A DNA stretch of 64,000 nucleotides from JADJLQ01 sp038251405 (lineage in GTDB: Bacteria > Bacteroidota > Bacteroidia > Chitinophagales > Saprospiraceae): the NCBI GenBank assembly GCA_038251405.1, contig JBBSBH010000017.1, positions 31,702-95,701 of the forward strand. Direction: 5' to 3'. The notes under the pieces are model-generated. The model worked only from the letters and a program-made list of their open reading frames with translations, was not told where the DNA came from and did not search any database. The position numbers and the translations under genes were made by a program. Numbering within the stretch: position 1 is the first letter of the stretch; each line of letters opens with the position of its first letter. Shown in pieces: positions 17,852 to 25,906 of this stretch.

Positions 17852-17973
17852 ATGAATTAGCTGACTTTGCTTTTTATCGATATTTAATCCAGCAATTTTA
17901 TGAGATTATTAAACTCCAGGATTAAATTAAAAAATCCAAGTTCTACTTTTTCAAGGTTTCATTTTAAACCGAT

Positions 17974-18001
17974 ATTTTGCATTAGAATTTCTATGCAAAA
18001 T
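17974..18001. repeat. 9-bp perfect inverted repeat
   Basis: ATTTTGCAT (17974-17982) pairs with ATGCAAAAT (17993-18001) across a 10-base loop. It sits between the mazEF pair and the 190-bp repeat. There is no adequate T-run, so a terminator is uncertain. It could be an operator or a scar of a mobile element. Confidence 0.4.
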
Positions 18002-18024
18002 CTAAGGTGTTGAAAATGAATTAT

Positions 18025-18147
18025 TTATATTGATTTAAAATAGTAAGAAATAATTACATTTTCAAAACTCAGGTCTGATGACTCCAATAGTCGTATCAGA
18101 TCCATACGATAAATGTAGGGATGCTGATATTCATCATCCGCACTCAT
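18025..18147 (-). CDS. Small ORF 2 inside inverted-repeat copy A
   Basis: Forty codons beginning MSADDEYQHPYIYRMDL on the minus strand. Its ATG overlaps the TGA of small ORF 1 as ATGA, a layout typical of translational coupling. The composition looks protein-like (acidic start, amphipathic LIRLLESSDLSFENVII helix). In copy B the same frame is kept but the start is ATA and the reading continues differently after VIIS. I do not recognise the sequence. The alternative reading is that both ORFs are one gene broken by a one-base frameshift. Confidence 0.35.
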   Translation of the reverse strand: MSADDEYQHPYIYRMDLIRLLESSDLSFENVIISYYFKSI

Positions 18148-18242
18148 AGGAGGGTTAACCTCGATAAATAGTTGGTTTTCAATTCAACTATTTCATCGAC
18201 CGTTGGCAATTTTTGCTTCAGCAGCAAAAATTGGGTTAAAGA
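18053..18242 (-). repeat. 190-bp dispersed repeat, copy A
   Basis: Almost the same sequence occurs in the opposite orientation at 63668-63863, with about nine or ten differences by eye plus small indels. Identity is continuous from GAAATAATTACATTTTC-like sequence at one end to a CCCAATTTTTGC segment at the other. The unit carries two small reading frames with protein-like content. It shows no recognisable terminal repeats or transposase, so it may be a decayed gene duplicated with an element now lost, or a small interspersed element. Confidence 0.7.
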
Positions 18243-18263
18243 CTTTGCCTTGGTTTCTTCCAT
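18144..18263 (-). CDS. Small ORF 1 inside inverted-repeat copy A
   Basis: Thirty-nine codons on the minus strand from an ATG at 18261-18263, beginning MEETKAKSLTQFLLLKQKL and ending SRLTLL. It is rich in Lys, Leu and Thr and probably helical. Its stop overlaps the start of small ORF 2. In copy B the homologous frame lacks this start because divergence begins just upstream, with a TAA in frame. The family is unknown. Confidence 0.35.
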   Translation of the reverse strand: MEETKAKSLTQFLLLKQKLPTVDEIVELKTNYLSRLTLL

Positions 18264-18373
18264 TCATCGATTAGTACCTATTTTTGATAGAATATTTTAA
18301 CTTTCTCATTGATTTTCAATTAATCTTGTTTGAAAATTTATTCGCAGAAGATATATTTAAAAAGACGCTTGCC

Positions 18374-19795
18374 GTGAAAAGAATATTATTTGTAGGATTT
18401 TGGCTAATAACCTTAGCTTTTAATAGTACTGGTCAACAAATTTGGTCGTTGGAGCGATGTGTAGAGCATGCCCGTCAAAATAGTCTTGCCCTCAAACAAG
18501 ATATGATAGGCGTGGAAAGAGCCCGCCTCTCAACCATCAGGGCTCAGCACAATCTCTATCCAAATCTTAGTGCAAATGTAAATTACAGAGTCAATTTTGG
18601 TCGAACTATTGACCCCACTACCAATGCTTTTGAAACCCAGTCAATTGGTCAGAGTAGTGAAGGTCTATCTACTGGAATGGTTTTGTTTAATGGCGGTGCT
18701 ATTCGCAATGGAATTAGCCAATCAAAAATCAATTATGAGACTTCAAAACTCGATGTACAGCAGTTCTCTGATGATTTAGCATTAAGTGTAGTTCAGTACT
18801 ACCTGGCTATTTTGTTTGCCGAAGAAAGATTGGATAATGCGAGAATACAGGTGCAAACCACTACTCAACAACTAGATCAAATAGATAAGCTGATAAAAGC
18901 TGGCAGCAAGCCTGAAGGTGATCGGTTAGAAATACTAGCCCAGCAGGCCAGGGAAGAACAAAATATTATTACCTATCAAAACAATGCAAACTCCAATAAA
19001 TTAGCACTGAAACAACTGCTCAGATTACCTTCTGATGAAGATTTTAATATTTCAAGACCAAATCCAAATGCCTTACAGCCTTCTCTTAGTCAAGAGGATA
19101 TAAATACTATTTTTGACTATGCTACTAATAACAGGGCTGATATGAAGTCAGCAGATCTAAAAGTAAAAAGTGCAGAACTAGGCGTAAAAATTCAAAAAGC
19201 TGCTTACTTGCCCACACTTACCATTGGTGGAAATTTGAACTCTGCATATTCCTCTCTGGGTAAAAGAATTACAGGTTTTAAAGAAGTAAAAACTCCGCTT
19301 AAAGTAGATTTTAATGGACAACAGGCAGTAATTGATATTTACAATGAATCTCCCATCACTGAAAAAAATCCATATTTCAATCAATTTAATCAAAACCTGG
19401 GTTATGGAGCAGGGCTGGGATTAAGTATTCCTATTTATAGTAATTACCTGGCCAAAAGCAATGTAAAAAATGCAGAATTAAATGTGGAATCAGCAAAGCT
19501 AACCAGTGAACAAAACAAGCAAGCTTTAAAAAACAATATTCAAACCGCATTGAATGATTACGAATCTGCGAAAAATAGTTACGAAGCATCAAAAAGGACA
19601 TCTGCTGCCCAACAATTAGCATATAATAATACTAAAACGAAATTTGATCTGGGCTCAGCAAATACATTTGAATTGGTTTCGTCCAAAAATAGATTGGACA
19701 TGGCCTTGGTGGAAGAAGTGCTTGCCCGGTATGACTTGATATTCAGGTCAAAAGTAATTGATTACTACATGGGAAGAAGTATCACTTTAAATTAA
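18374..19795 (+). CDS. TolC-family outer-membrane efflux protein
   Basis: A 473-residue protein from a GTG start at 18374, which gives a clean signal peptide (KRILFVGFWLITLAFNSTGQQ). The upstream in-frame ATG at 18284 would add 30 residues that hide it. The body is the OEP repeat of long coiled-coil helices and short strands: SLERCVEHARQNSLALKQ at the start, PNLSANVNYRVNFGRTIDP, and a second repeat near residue 280 (NNRADMKSADLKVKSAELGVKIQKA). It forms the outer-membrane channel of a tripartite export system. The adaptor follows 45 bases downstream. No inner-membrane pump is encoded nearby. Confidence 0.92.
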   Translation: MKRILFVGFWLITLAFNSTGQQIWSLERCVEHARQNSLALKQDMIGVERARLSTIRAQHNLYPNLSANVNYRVNFGRTIDPTTNAFETQSIGQSSEGLSTGMVLFNGGAIRNGISQSKINYETSKLDVQQFSDDLALSVVQYYLAILFAEERLDNARIQVQTTTQQLDQIDKLIKAGSKPEGDRLEILAQQAREEQNIITYQNNANSNKLALKQLLRLPSDEDFNISRPNPNALQPSLSQEDINTIFDYATNNRADMKSADLKVKSAELGVKIQKAAYLPTLTIGGNLNSAYSSLGKRITGFKEVKTPLKVDFNGQQAVIDIYNESPITEKNPYFNQFNQNLGYGAGLGLSIPIYSNYLAKSNVKNAELNVESAKLTSEQNKQALKNNIQTALNDYESAKNSYEASKRTSAAQQLAYNNTKTKFDLGSANTFELVSSKNRLDMALVEEVLARYDLIFRSKVIDYYMGRSITLN

Positions 19796-19840
19796 AAACT
19801 GACTTAAAACCTATTGCTTAACAAATAATATCTGTAAAAA

Positions 19841-21247
19841 ATGGCAGCTGTAAATATAAAAAAGAAGAAAGCTAATCGATGGTGGATTTGGTTATTAATA
19901 GCCTTATTTCTAGGATTGATGGTTTTCGCATATTTCAAAAATAAAAACAAACCCAAAGGCGAAAAAGTCAATGTAGAAAAGGTGCAGCGGCGTACCATTC
20001 ACGAGACAGTGTCTGCAAGTGGTAAAATATTCCCTGAAAAAGAAATCAAGATCAGCTCCGATGTATCCGGGGAAATTGTAGAACTCCATGTGATGGAAGG
20101 AGATAGTATAAAAGCTGGCCAGTTACTTGCCAAAATTAATCCCGATACTTATTTATCTGCAGTAGAAAGAGGTAATGCCAGTGTAAATAATGCCCGTAGC
20201 CAGGTGGGAATGAGCCAGGCGCAGATAGAATCTTCTAAAGCCCAAATAGAACAAATACAGGCTAATCTGGCTAATGCTACAAAAATCCATAACCGAAATA
20301 TTGAACTAAAAAATCAGGGAGTGATATCCCAGGCAGATTTTGATGCGTCTTTAGCAAATGTAAATGCTTTAGAAGCCAATTTAAGATCAGCAAAATCAAA
20401 TTTGAACAGCTCTACTCAAAGTAGTAAAGCAGCTGAATTTACAGTAAAAAGTGCAGAAGCTTCACTAAAAGAGTTGCGCACTTCCCTATCGCGAACTTCT
20501 ATTTTCGCACCATCTTCCGGGGTGATCTCCAAGCTCAACGTAGAGCAAGGCGAGCGCGTAGTAGGCACCATTCAAATGGCTGGAACCGAGATGATGCGTA
20601 TAGCTAACCTGAGTGAGATGGAAGTGCAAGTAGATGTATCTGAAAACGATATCTTACGGGTACGATTAGGAGATACTGCGGATATTGATGTAGATGCCTA
20701 TTTAGATCAAAAATTTAAAGGCATAGTCACAGAAATAGCGAATTCTGCATCCAATGCAAGCAGTGCTGGAGTTCAAACGCTATCTTCTGATCAGGTGACT
20801 AATTTCGTCGTAAAAATCAGAATCAATCAAGCAACTTATAAGCATATGTTGGCTGGAGGCCGGTTTCCGTTCAGACCGGGTATGTCCGCTGCTGTAGAAA
20901 TCTATACTAATACTAAACCAGATGTGATCAGCGTGCCGATTTCTGCCGTGACTACCAGGGAAGATGAAAAGAAGGATTCTACTTTAAAATCAAAGTCATT
21001 AGAGTTTAAAGAATATGTCTTCCTCTATAGCGCTGATACTGCCAAAATGGTACGTGTAAAGTCAGGTATCCAGGATGATAATTATATAGAGATTCTTACC
21101 GGCCTGGAGGGGAATGAAGATGTAATCACAGGACCCTATGCTACGGTAAGCAGAAAACTGAAACAAGGCATGAAACTCCAAAAGGAGGATCCCAATGCAA
21201 AAAAAGATAAAAAATCAGGATCAAGTGTCTCTGCATCAGTAGATTAA
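19841..21247 (+). CDS. Periplasmic adaptor (HlyD/MacA-like) of an efflux system
   Basis: A 468-residue membrane-fusion protein. One N-terminal transmembrane helix (WWIWLLIALFLGLMVFAYF) is followed by a lipoyl half (SGKIFPEKEIKISSDVSGEIVELHVMEGDSIKAGQLLAKI), a long alpha-helical hairpin (about 105-210, many Ala, Gln and Asn), the second lipoyl half (IFAPSSGVISKLNVEQGERV), a beta-barrel, and a Lys-rich tail. The layout is closest to MacA-type adaptors that work with a MacB ABC pump. Its TolC partner is just upstream. The pump gene must lie elsewhere, because a DUF2064 gene follows. Confidence 0.9.
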   Translation: MAAVNIKKKKANRWWIWLLIALFLGLMVFAYFKNKNKPKGEKVNVEKVQRRTIHETVSASGKIFPEKEIKISSDVSGEIVELHVMEGDSIKAGQLLAKINPDTYLSAVERGNASVNNARSQVGMSQAQIESSKAQIEQIQANLANATKIHNRNIELKNQGVISQADFDASLANVNALEANLRSAKSNLNSSTQSSKAAEFTVKSAEASLKELRTSLSRTSIFAPSSGVISKLNVEQGERVVGTIQMAGTEMMRIANLSEMEVQVDVSENDILRVRLGDTADIDVDAYLDQKFKGIVTEIANSASNASSAGVQTLSSDQVTNFVVKIRINQATYKHMLAGGRFPFRPGMSAAVEIYTNTKPDVISVPISAVTTREDEKKDSTLKSKSLEFKEYVFLYSADTAKMVRVKSGIQDDNYIEILTGLEGNEDVITGPYATVSRKLKQGMKLQKEDPNAKKDKKSGSSVSASVD

Positions 21248-21275
21248 ATGGCTTTCGAAAAATAATAAAAGAATT

Positions 21276-21292
21276 ATTAAAAGACTTTTAAT
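21276..21292. promoter_or_regulatory. Palindrome upstream of the DUF2064 gene
   Basis: ATTAAAAG-A-CTTTTAAT is a perfect 8-bp palindrome with a one-base centre, 56 bases upstream of the next start codon. It is too tight for a terminator hairpin and better fits an operator. The related sequence AAGACTTTTAATT occurs upstream of moxR near 31100. Confidence 0.3.
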
Positions 21293-21347
21293 TTTTAAGA
21301 TATCTCTTAATTTTGCAGTCATTTTTTGATGAATATTACGATTTGTT

Positions 21348-21953
21348 ATGGATCAGGCATTGGTTATTTTTATCAAGAATCCCATAGAAGGGAAAGTAAA
21401 GACACGTATAGCAGCTGACGCAGGGGATGCCGCAGCACTCGAAATATATAAAAATCTATTAGATCACACCCGAATAGTGGCCGACCAGGCAGAAGCTACC
21501 CGCCTTCTGTTTTACTCAGAAAGGGTAGTGAGGCTGGATAAATGGTCAGAAAAAAAGTATAGCAAAAGTGTACAAAGTGGTAACGATCTTGGAGAGAGAA
21601 TGCTAAATGCCTTCAAGCAAACTACCGAGTATGATAAGAAAATAATTATAGGTAGTGACTGCCCGGGCCTTACCAGCGAAATTATAGAAGAAGCGTATGA
21701 TGCTTTAGACTTTCATGATGTAGTCATAGGCCCAGCACAGGATGGTGGTTATTATTTATTAGGCATGACTAATCTGGTACCCGAACTATTTCAAAGTATT
21801 CCCTGGAGTACAGATCAGGTACTGAACGAGACTGTTAGAGTATTACAAAACAAGAGACTTCTTTATAAATTATTACCTACACTTCGCGATGTAGACACAT
21901 GGGAAGATTGGCAAGCAGAAAAAGGTAAATTATTGCGAGAGCAGACGATCTAA
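21348..21953 (+). CDS. DUF2064 glycosyltransferase-like protein
   Basis: A 201-residue cytoplasmic protein of the DUF2064/TIGR04282 family (GT-A fold, related to nucleotidyl and glycosyl transferases). Typical stretches are ALVIFIKNPIEGKVKTRIA at the N-terminus, the DxD-like IIIGSDCPGL and GPAQDGGYYLLGM with IPWSTDQV. Some members take part in arsenosugar or archaetidyl-sugar synthesis, but most have no assigned reaction. It is 100 bases after the adaptor gene and almost touches the convergent end of the Bat operon. Confidence 0.9.
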   Translation: MDQALVIFIKNPIEGKVKTRIAADAGDAAALEIYKNLLDHTRIVADQAEATRLLFYSERVVRLDKWSEKKYSKSVQSGNDLGERMLNAFKQTTEYDKKIIIGSDCPGLTSEIIEEAYDALDFHDVVIGPAQDGGYYLLGMTNLVPELFQSIPWSTDQVLNETVRVLQNKRLLYKLLPTLRDVDTWEDWQAEKGKLLREQTI

Positions 21954-21961
21954 GAAAATAC

Positions 21962-23692
21962 TCAGCCTTCAGGGTTTGTATTTTCTACTATTTCGCGGAC
22001 TTTCTTGATCATATCTTTTATTTCCTCCTGGTTCATTTGGCCAGCAAACAAGGCCATTTCAGCATCATTAAACACCGTGATGATTTTTGACTTTATAGAC
22101 TGATCTAAGTTAGCATTATTGATTTTTTCTTTCCATTCAGATTTTGAGATCGCGTGATCATCAATGCGCAGGTATTCCATAAGGTAGGCTTGCATGATAT
22201 CGAAGGCGCTATCCGCTATCGTTTTTGAGGTATTTTGTGAAGCAGAAAGTCCATTTAATTTTTCCAGTGAATCCTTCTTTTTCCTGATTAGCCGTATTGA
22301 ATCCTGATTTTCCAATTCCTTTTTAAATCTTTTTCTACTGTAAAAAAAAGACCCTAACCAACCCAGTAATGGCAGCACTAATAAAATGTAATAAGTTGTA
22401 GAACCTATAAACCGAGATTCTCCTGATAGCCTTGGGTTCTTAATTATAGTCAACTCACTATCCTGCAATGGAATATGATTATCATCTTCATGGGCAGCAG
22501 ATCTCCCGATGCCAGTTACGTTCATATTAAAAATTTCAGGAGCAAGGCTGATATACTTTTCACTATCGGGATTAAAATAAATAAATGTTGGTACTATTTG
22601 ATAGATCCCTGGCTGAGTGGCCACAATCGGATAGATCAATTCCCGCATACCTATGAATCCATTTAATTTATAATCCGTATTCTCTTTAGTAATCTTGGGC
22701 TCATACAATTGAAACGCCGATGAATCCAATTGTAAATAGGGCTTGCCTATTCTGTTTAAATCACCATCACCCTCTACATATAATGAAACGGAAATAGCAT
22801 CATTTACTTTTACGTTTAATTGATCTACCCGTGTGGCCAGGGAGAAATTACCCACTGCACCTGAAAAATTTTGAGGAACTGGTTGTGGCAATGACTGTAC
22901 ATCTATTTGCAAAGGGTTACTTACCAGATTTACTCCTTCGGTAGCAGGAAGCAGAAAAAAAGATCCTGGATTATTCCGATTGTCATCCACTACTACACTT
23001 GCCCGTGTATGTAATGGCTCTATTTCAAATTTACCATTTTGAATAGGGTAAATAGATGCTGCAAAAATCACTTTTGTGACATAGTTTCTACCATTTATAG
23101 ATTCCCGATTGTCGTAGCTGAGTCTTGGTATATTATTCACATGAAAACCTTTAAATTCCGGTGTATGGATAATATTATAATTGTCTACATCTACCGAGGT
23201 ATATAACTTGTATTCGATAATAATTTGTTGCCCTACATATGCTTTTTCATGGTTTGCCTTAGCTATTACGAAAATATCTTGTTTACTTAAAGCTTTGGTT
23301 TCTTTATTATTCAGACTGGCTTGGGGTGAAGATTTGCTCACGCTTACTTTTAGGGGATCGGTAAGCAATGTTTTGTTCCCCACTACTATCGATGCTTTTC
23401 CAATGAATAATGCACCGATGGATTTTGGCGACAATACAAATACATAGGAGATACTAGAGCTACGAACTCCATTGATAATACTTACTGAAGAGGAGGTGCT
23501 GGGGCCTTGTATTACTGTCCAACCCCCAAAGTCAGGCGGAGTAAAATTATTTCCATTAGCATTTTCTAAAGTAAATTCTACCTGGACATATTGATCCAGC
23601 GCAATAGCTGACCGATCAATATTCGCTTTGAAAGACTGCGCCTTGCCCGTTTGAAAAAATAATGTCGCAATAAATGCAACGACTAACCTCAT
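21962..23692 (-). CDS. batD: BatD, aerotolerance protein
   Basis: A 576-residue membrane-anchored periplasmic protein. Signal peptide RLVVAFIATLFFQTGKAQ, tandem BatD immunoglobulin-like domains (SFKANIDRSAIALDQYVQVEFTL and later repeats), one transmembrane helix near residue 435 (YYILLVLPLLGWLGSFFYS) and a cytoplasmic helical tail. Bat operons help Bacteroidota resist oxygen and other stress; a BatA-BatB complex with BatD is the usual model. It is the last gene of the operon and its start overlaps the stop of the upstream short BatD-like gene by 4 bases. Confidence 0.9.
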   Translation of the reverse strand: MRLVVAFIATLFFQTGKAQSFKANIDRSAIALDQYVQVEFTLENANGNNFTPPDFGGWTVIQGPSTSSSVSIINGVRSSSISYVFVLSPKSIGALFIGKASIVVGNKTLLTDPLKVSVSKSSPQASLNNKETKALSKQDIFVIAKANHEKAYVGQQIIIEYKLYTSVDVDNYNIIHTPEFKGFHVNNIPRLSYDNRESINGRNYVTKVIFAASIYPIQNGKFEIEPLHTRASVVVDDNRNNPGSFFLLPATEGVNLVSNPLQIDVQSLPQPVPQNFSGAVGNFSLATRVDQLNVKVNDAISVSLYVEGDGDLNRIGKPYLQLDSSAFQLYEPKITKENTDYKLNGFIGMRELIYPIVATQPGIYQIVPTFIYFNPDSEKYISLAPEIFNMNVTGIGRSAAHEDDNHIPLQDSELTIIKNPRLSGESRFIGSTTYYILLVLPLLGWLGSFFYSRKRFKKELENQDSIRLIRKKKDSLEKLNGLSASQNTSKTIADSAFDIMQAYLMEYLRIDDHAISKSEWKEKINNANLDQSIKSKIITVFNDAEMALFAGQMNQEEIKDMIKKVREIVENTNPEG

Positions 23693-24156
23693 ATTCGTTT
23701 AGATTTTCTTTTAAGTGTTTTGCCTTGTGTAAGATCAATAAATTGCCAATCGGAATCCACTTCCGGGCCCTCCTCTATAGTATCAGGATTTGGCTTTACT
23801 ACTATTTGCACCATGGGTACTTCGATATCACCCAAGGTATTACTACTCTTGATCACTGTGCCAGGCATGGAGAACACTCCTGCATGCTTCGGTTGAATCA
23901 AATATTTCTGTTTGTGCACTGCTTTTACCTCTCCATTATTAATGGATGTATTGCTTGAAAAACTTTGCTCCAGGATTACGCCATCTTTTACTTCAGGCTC
24001 TAAGAATTGCCCGTCCTGAGAATCAAATGTATATTGAATATAAAATGCATTTCCCAATAAAACGGTATCCCTGCTAACCGCTATCTCTACAGTAGAAGAT
24101 TGCGCTATTATTGAAAAAAAAGCAAGAGAAAAAACGAAAACGAAAAACGATTTCAT
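23689..24156 (-). CDS. Short BatD-like N-domain protein
   Basis: A 155-residue exported protein with its own signal peptide (KSFFVFVFSLAFFSIIAQ) and a single domain resembling the first BatD domain (EIAVSRDTVLLGNAFYIQYTFDSQDGQFLEP...). It has no membrane anchor and ends in a basic tail KTLKRKSKRI. It overlaps batD by 4 bases (ATGA), so translation is probably coupled. It is not a frameshifted piece of batD, since batD has its own leader and full length. I infer a soluble periplasmic partner or a duplicate of the BatD domain. Confidence 0.75.
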   Translation of the reverse strand: MKSFFVFVFSLAFFSIIAQSSTVEIAVSRDTVLLGNAFYIQYTFDSQDGQFLEPEVKDGVILEQSFSSNTSINNGEVKAVHKQKYLIQPKHAGVFSMPGTVIKSSNTLGDIEVPMVQIVVKPNPDTIEEGPEVDSDWQFIDLTQGKTLKRKSKRI

Positions 24157-24194
24157 AATGGAGATGAATTGAAATTAAATTACAAAAATATAGA

Positions 24195-24884
24195 TCACCA
24201 GTCTTTTTTTGGCTTTTTATTCGATAATGGCTTATTGGTCAATTTTTGTTGTACGCGTTGGTCCTCTCTCTCGGTATATTGTAAAAGTTGTTCAGCTTCT
24301 TCTTTGGATAGATTTTGTTTCTTATCCTGAGATTCCTGGGGTTGCTTTTGCTCATCATCTTTTTGTTGCTGTTGATTCTGTTGCTGCTGTTGCTGCTGCT
24401 GTTGGTCCTGATCCTTTTTTTCTTTTTGTTGATCCTGATTCTGTTGTTTCTGCTGCTGTTGTTTTTGCAATTGTTGCTTTGCCAACACCAGATTCTTTTT
24501 AGCGTCCATATCTTCAGGTTCTTTTTTCAATGCGTTTTTATATGCACTGATACTCTTTTCAAATTCTTTTTGTTGAAAGTAAGCATTGCCCAGGTTGTAC
24601 CACGCTTTACTATTGAGATCGGGATTAACCTTCTTCGTTGCATCTTCATAATAAGTAACAGCTTCCTGTGGCCGGTTTTGCTCCATGATACTATTCCCTA
24701 AATTGTATTTTGTAATTTCGTTAGGCTTCGCTTCCAACGCTTTACGGTAGTTTTCTTCTGCTTTATTATAATCTTGTTTGGTATAATCCTGGTCGGCTTT
24801 TTTGAGCAGTTGATGTTCAGACTGTCCATTTAAAAAGTATGGAGTAATGGACATCAAAAGACCCGATAAAATTAGTTTATTCAT
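24195..24884 (-). CDS. batC: BatC, tetratricopeptide-repeat protein
   Basis: A 229-residue protein with a signal peptide (NKLILSGLLMSITPYFLNGQ) and three TPR units between residues 25 and 135 (KAEENYRKALEAKPNEITKYNLGNS, SKAWYNLGNAYFQQKEFEKSISAYKNAL). A low-complexity Gln/Lys/Asp stretch (about 140-195) follows, then a basic C-terminus. In known Bat operons BatC is the TPR scaffold, and here it lies between batB and the BatD genes, overlapping batB by 4 bases. Confidence 0.88.
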   Translation of the reverse strand: MNKLILSGLLMSITPYFLNGQSEHQLLKKADQDYTKQDYNKAEENYRKALEAKPNEITKYNLGNSIMEQNRPQEAVTYYEDATKKVNPDLNSKAWYNLGNAYFQQKEFEKSISAYKNALKKEPEDMDAKKNLVLAKQQLQKQQQQKQQNQDQQKEKKDQDQQQQQQQQQNQQQQKDDEQKQPQESQDKKQNLSKEEAEQLLQYTEREDQRVQQKLTNKPLSNKKPKKDW

Positions 24885-25900
24885 AAAGCTGTTTTCTTAA
24901 ATCGGTCAAACCATTTTATTGAAAAAAGATACTCTGCTAAAAGCAATATAAAACCTGGAAATAATAAATAAGGAAAATAACTCTCGTATTCGGAATAGGC
25001 CCGCTCAGCTACGCGCTGTTTAGTCATATTAGAGATATCATCTTTTATATTTTTTATAACCTGGTCTCCTTGCTCAATCGAATAATATTTACCATGAGTA
25101 TCGGTAGCTATAGAAGTTAAGATCTCTGCATTTAACTTAGTTTGAACAGGTTTGCCTGTTTCATCTCTTTTATAGTCTTCGAGACCCTGTGTTTGTATAG
25201 GTATTAAACCACCATTCAAGGTACCCGTGCCTATAGTATAAATGGCCACATTTTGGTCTTTTGCTTTTATAGAAAGATCCGCAGTCCATTCATCATGGTC
25301 TTCCCCATCCGATAGTAAAACAATTACTTTTTGAGCTTCGTCATTTTTTGGAAAATTTTCAAGGCAGGTCTTGATGGCATCTGAAATATTGGTTCCCTGA
25401 GTAGTAATTAAATCAGGGCTTGCACTTCTAACAAACATGGCCGCTGATCCATAGTCCGTAGTTAGTGGTGATTGCAAAAATGCATGTCCCGCAAAAAGCA
25501 CGATTCCTACCCTATCGCTGGCAAGGCTTCGAATAAGTGATTCAGCCCACAGCTTTCCACGCTCCAATCTATTCGGCTTGATATCATTACATAGCATACT
25601 ATTGGAGATATCCAGCACCAGGTAAATATCAGTAGACTTTATCTCCACTTTTTCCTTTCTGGTACCCCATTGTGGATTGGAAAGAGATAATACTACTAAA
25701 GCCAAACCTAACAGCCAAAGCCAGCTACGGAATTTTTGAATTCTAAAATCGAGTGAGGGCAGCAATCCTTTCCACAATGAATCAGAAGCAAGGCCTGCTA
25801 ATTTTGAATAGCTGCTTTTTCTATGCCAATAACTCATGGCACCTGCAATAGCGATCGCCACTAATAAAACCAGTAGTATGGGATGCTCAAGTCTAAACAT
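24881..25900 (-). CDS. batB: BatB, VWA-domain aerotolerance protein
   Basis: A 339-residue inner-membrane protein. Two N-terminal hydrophobic segments (LLVLLVAIAIAGAMSYW and FRSWLWLLGLALVVLSL), a von Willebrand A domain from about residue 85 with MIDAS motif DISNSM and downstream Thr/Asp (TQGTN, LSDGEDH), and a C-terminal helix (FPYLLFPGFILLLAEYLFS). It forms a membrane VWA pair with BatA. Order batA-batB-batC with 4-6-base spacings is classic. Confidence 0.92.
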   Translation of the reverse strand: MFRLEHPILLVLLVAIAIAGAMSYWHRKSSYSKLAGLASDSLWKGLLPSLDFRIQKFRSWLWLLGLALVVLSLSNPQWGTRKEKVEIKSTDIYLVLDISNSMLCNDIKPNRLERGKLWAESLIRSLASDRVGIVLFAGHAFLQSPLTTDYGSAAMFVRSASPDLITTQGTNISDAIKTCLENFPKNDEAQKVIVLLSDGEDHDEWTADLSIKAKDQNVAIYTIGTGTLNGGLIPIQTQGLEDYKRDETGKPVQTKLNAEILTSIATDTHGKYYSIEQGDQVIKNIKDDISNMTKQRVAERAYSEYESYFPYLLFPGFILLLAEYLFSIKWFDRFKKTAL

Positions 25901-25906
25901 ATTTCA

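Noticed and set aside
18284..18373. Longer N-terminus for the TolC-family protein
   Set aside because: The extra 30 residues would hide the signal peptide, and the GTG at 18374 gives a normal leader.
21962..24156. The two BatD-like genes as one gene split by a frameshift
   Set aside because: Each has its own signal peptide, batD is of normal length by itself, and the 4-base overlap is a usual operon junction.
24315..24701. Leucine-rich ORF on the plus strand
   Set aside because: It is the complement of the Gln/Lys-rich low-complexity part of batC.
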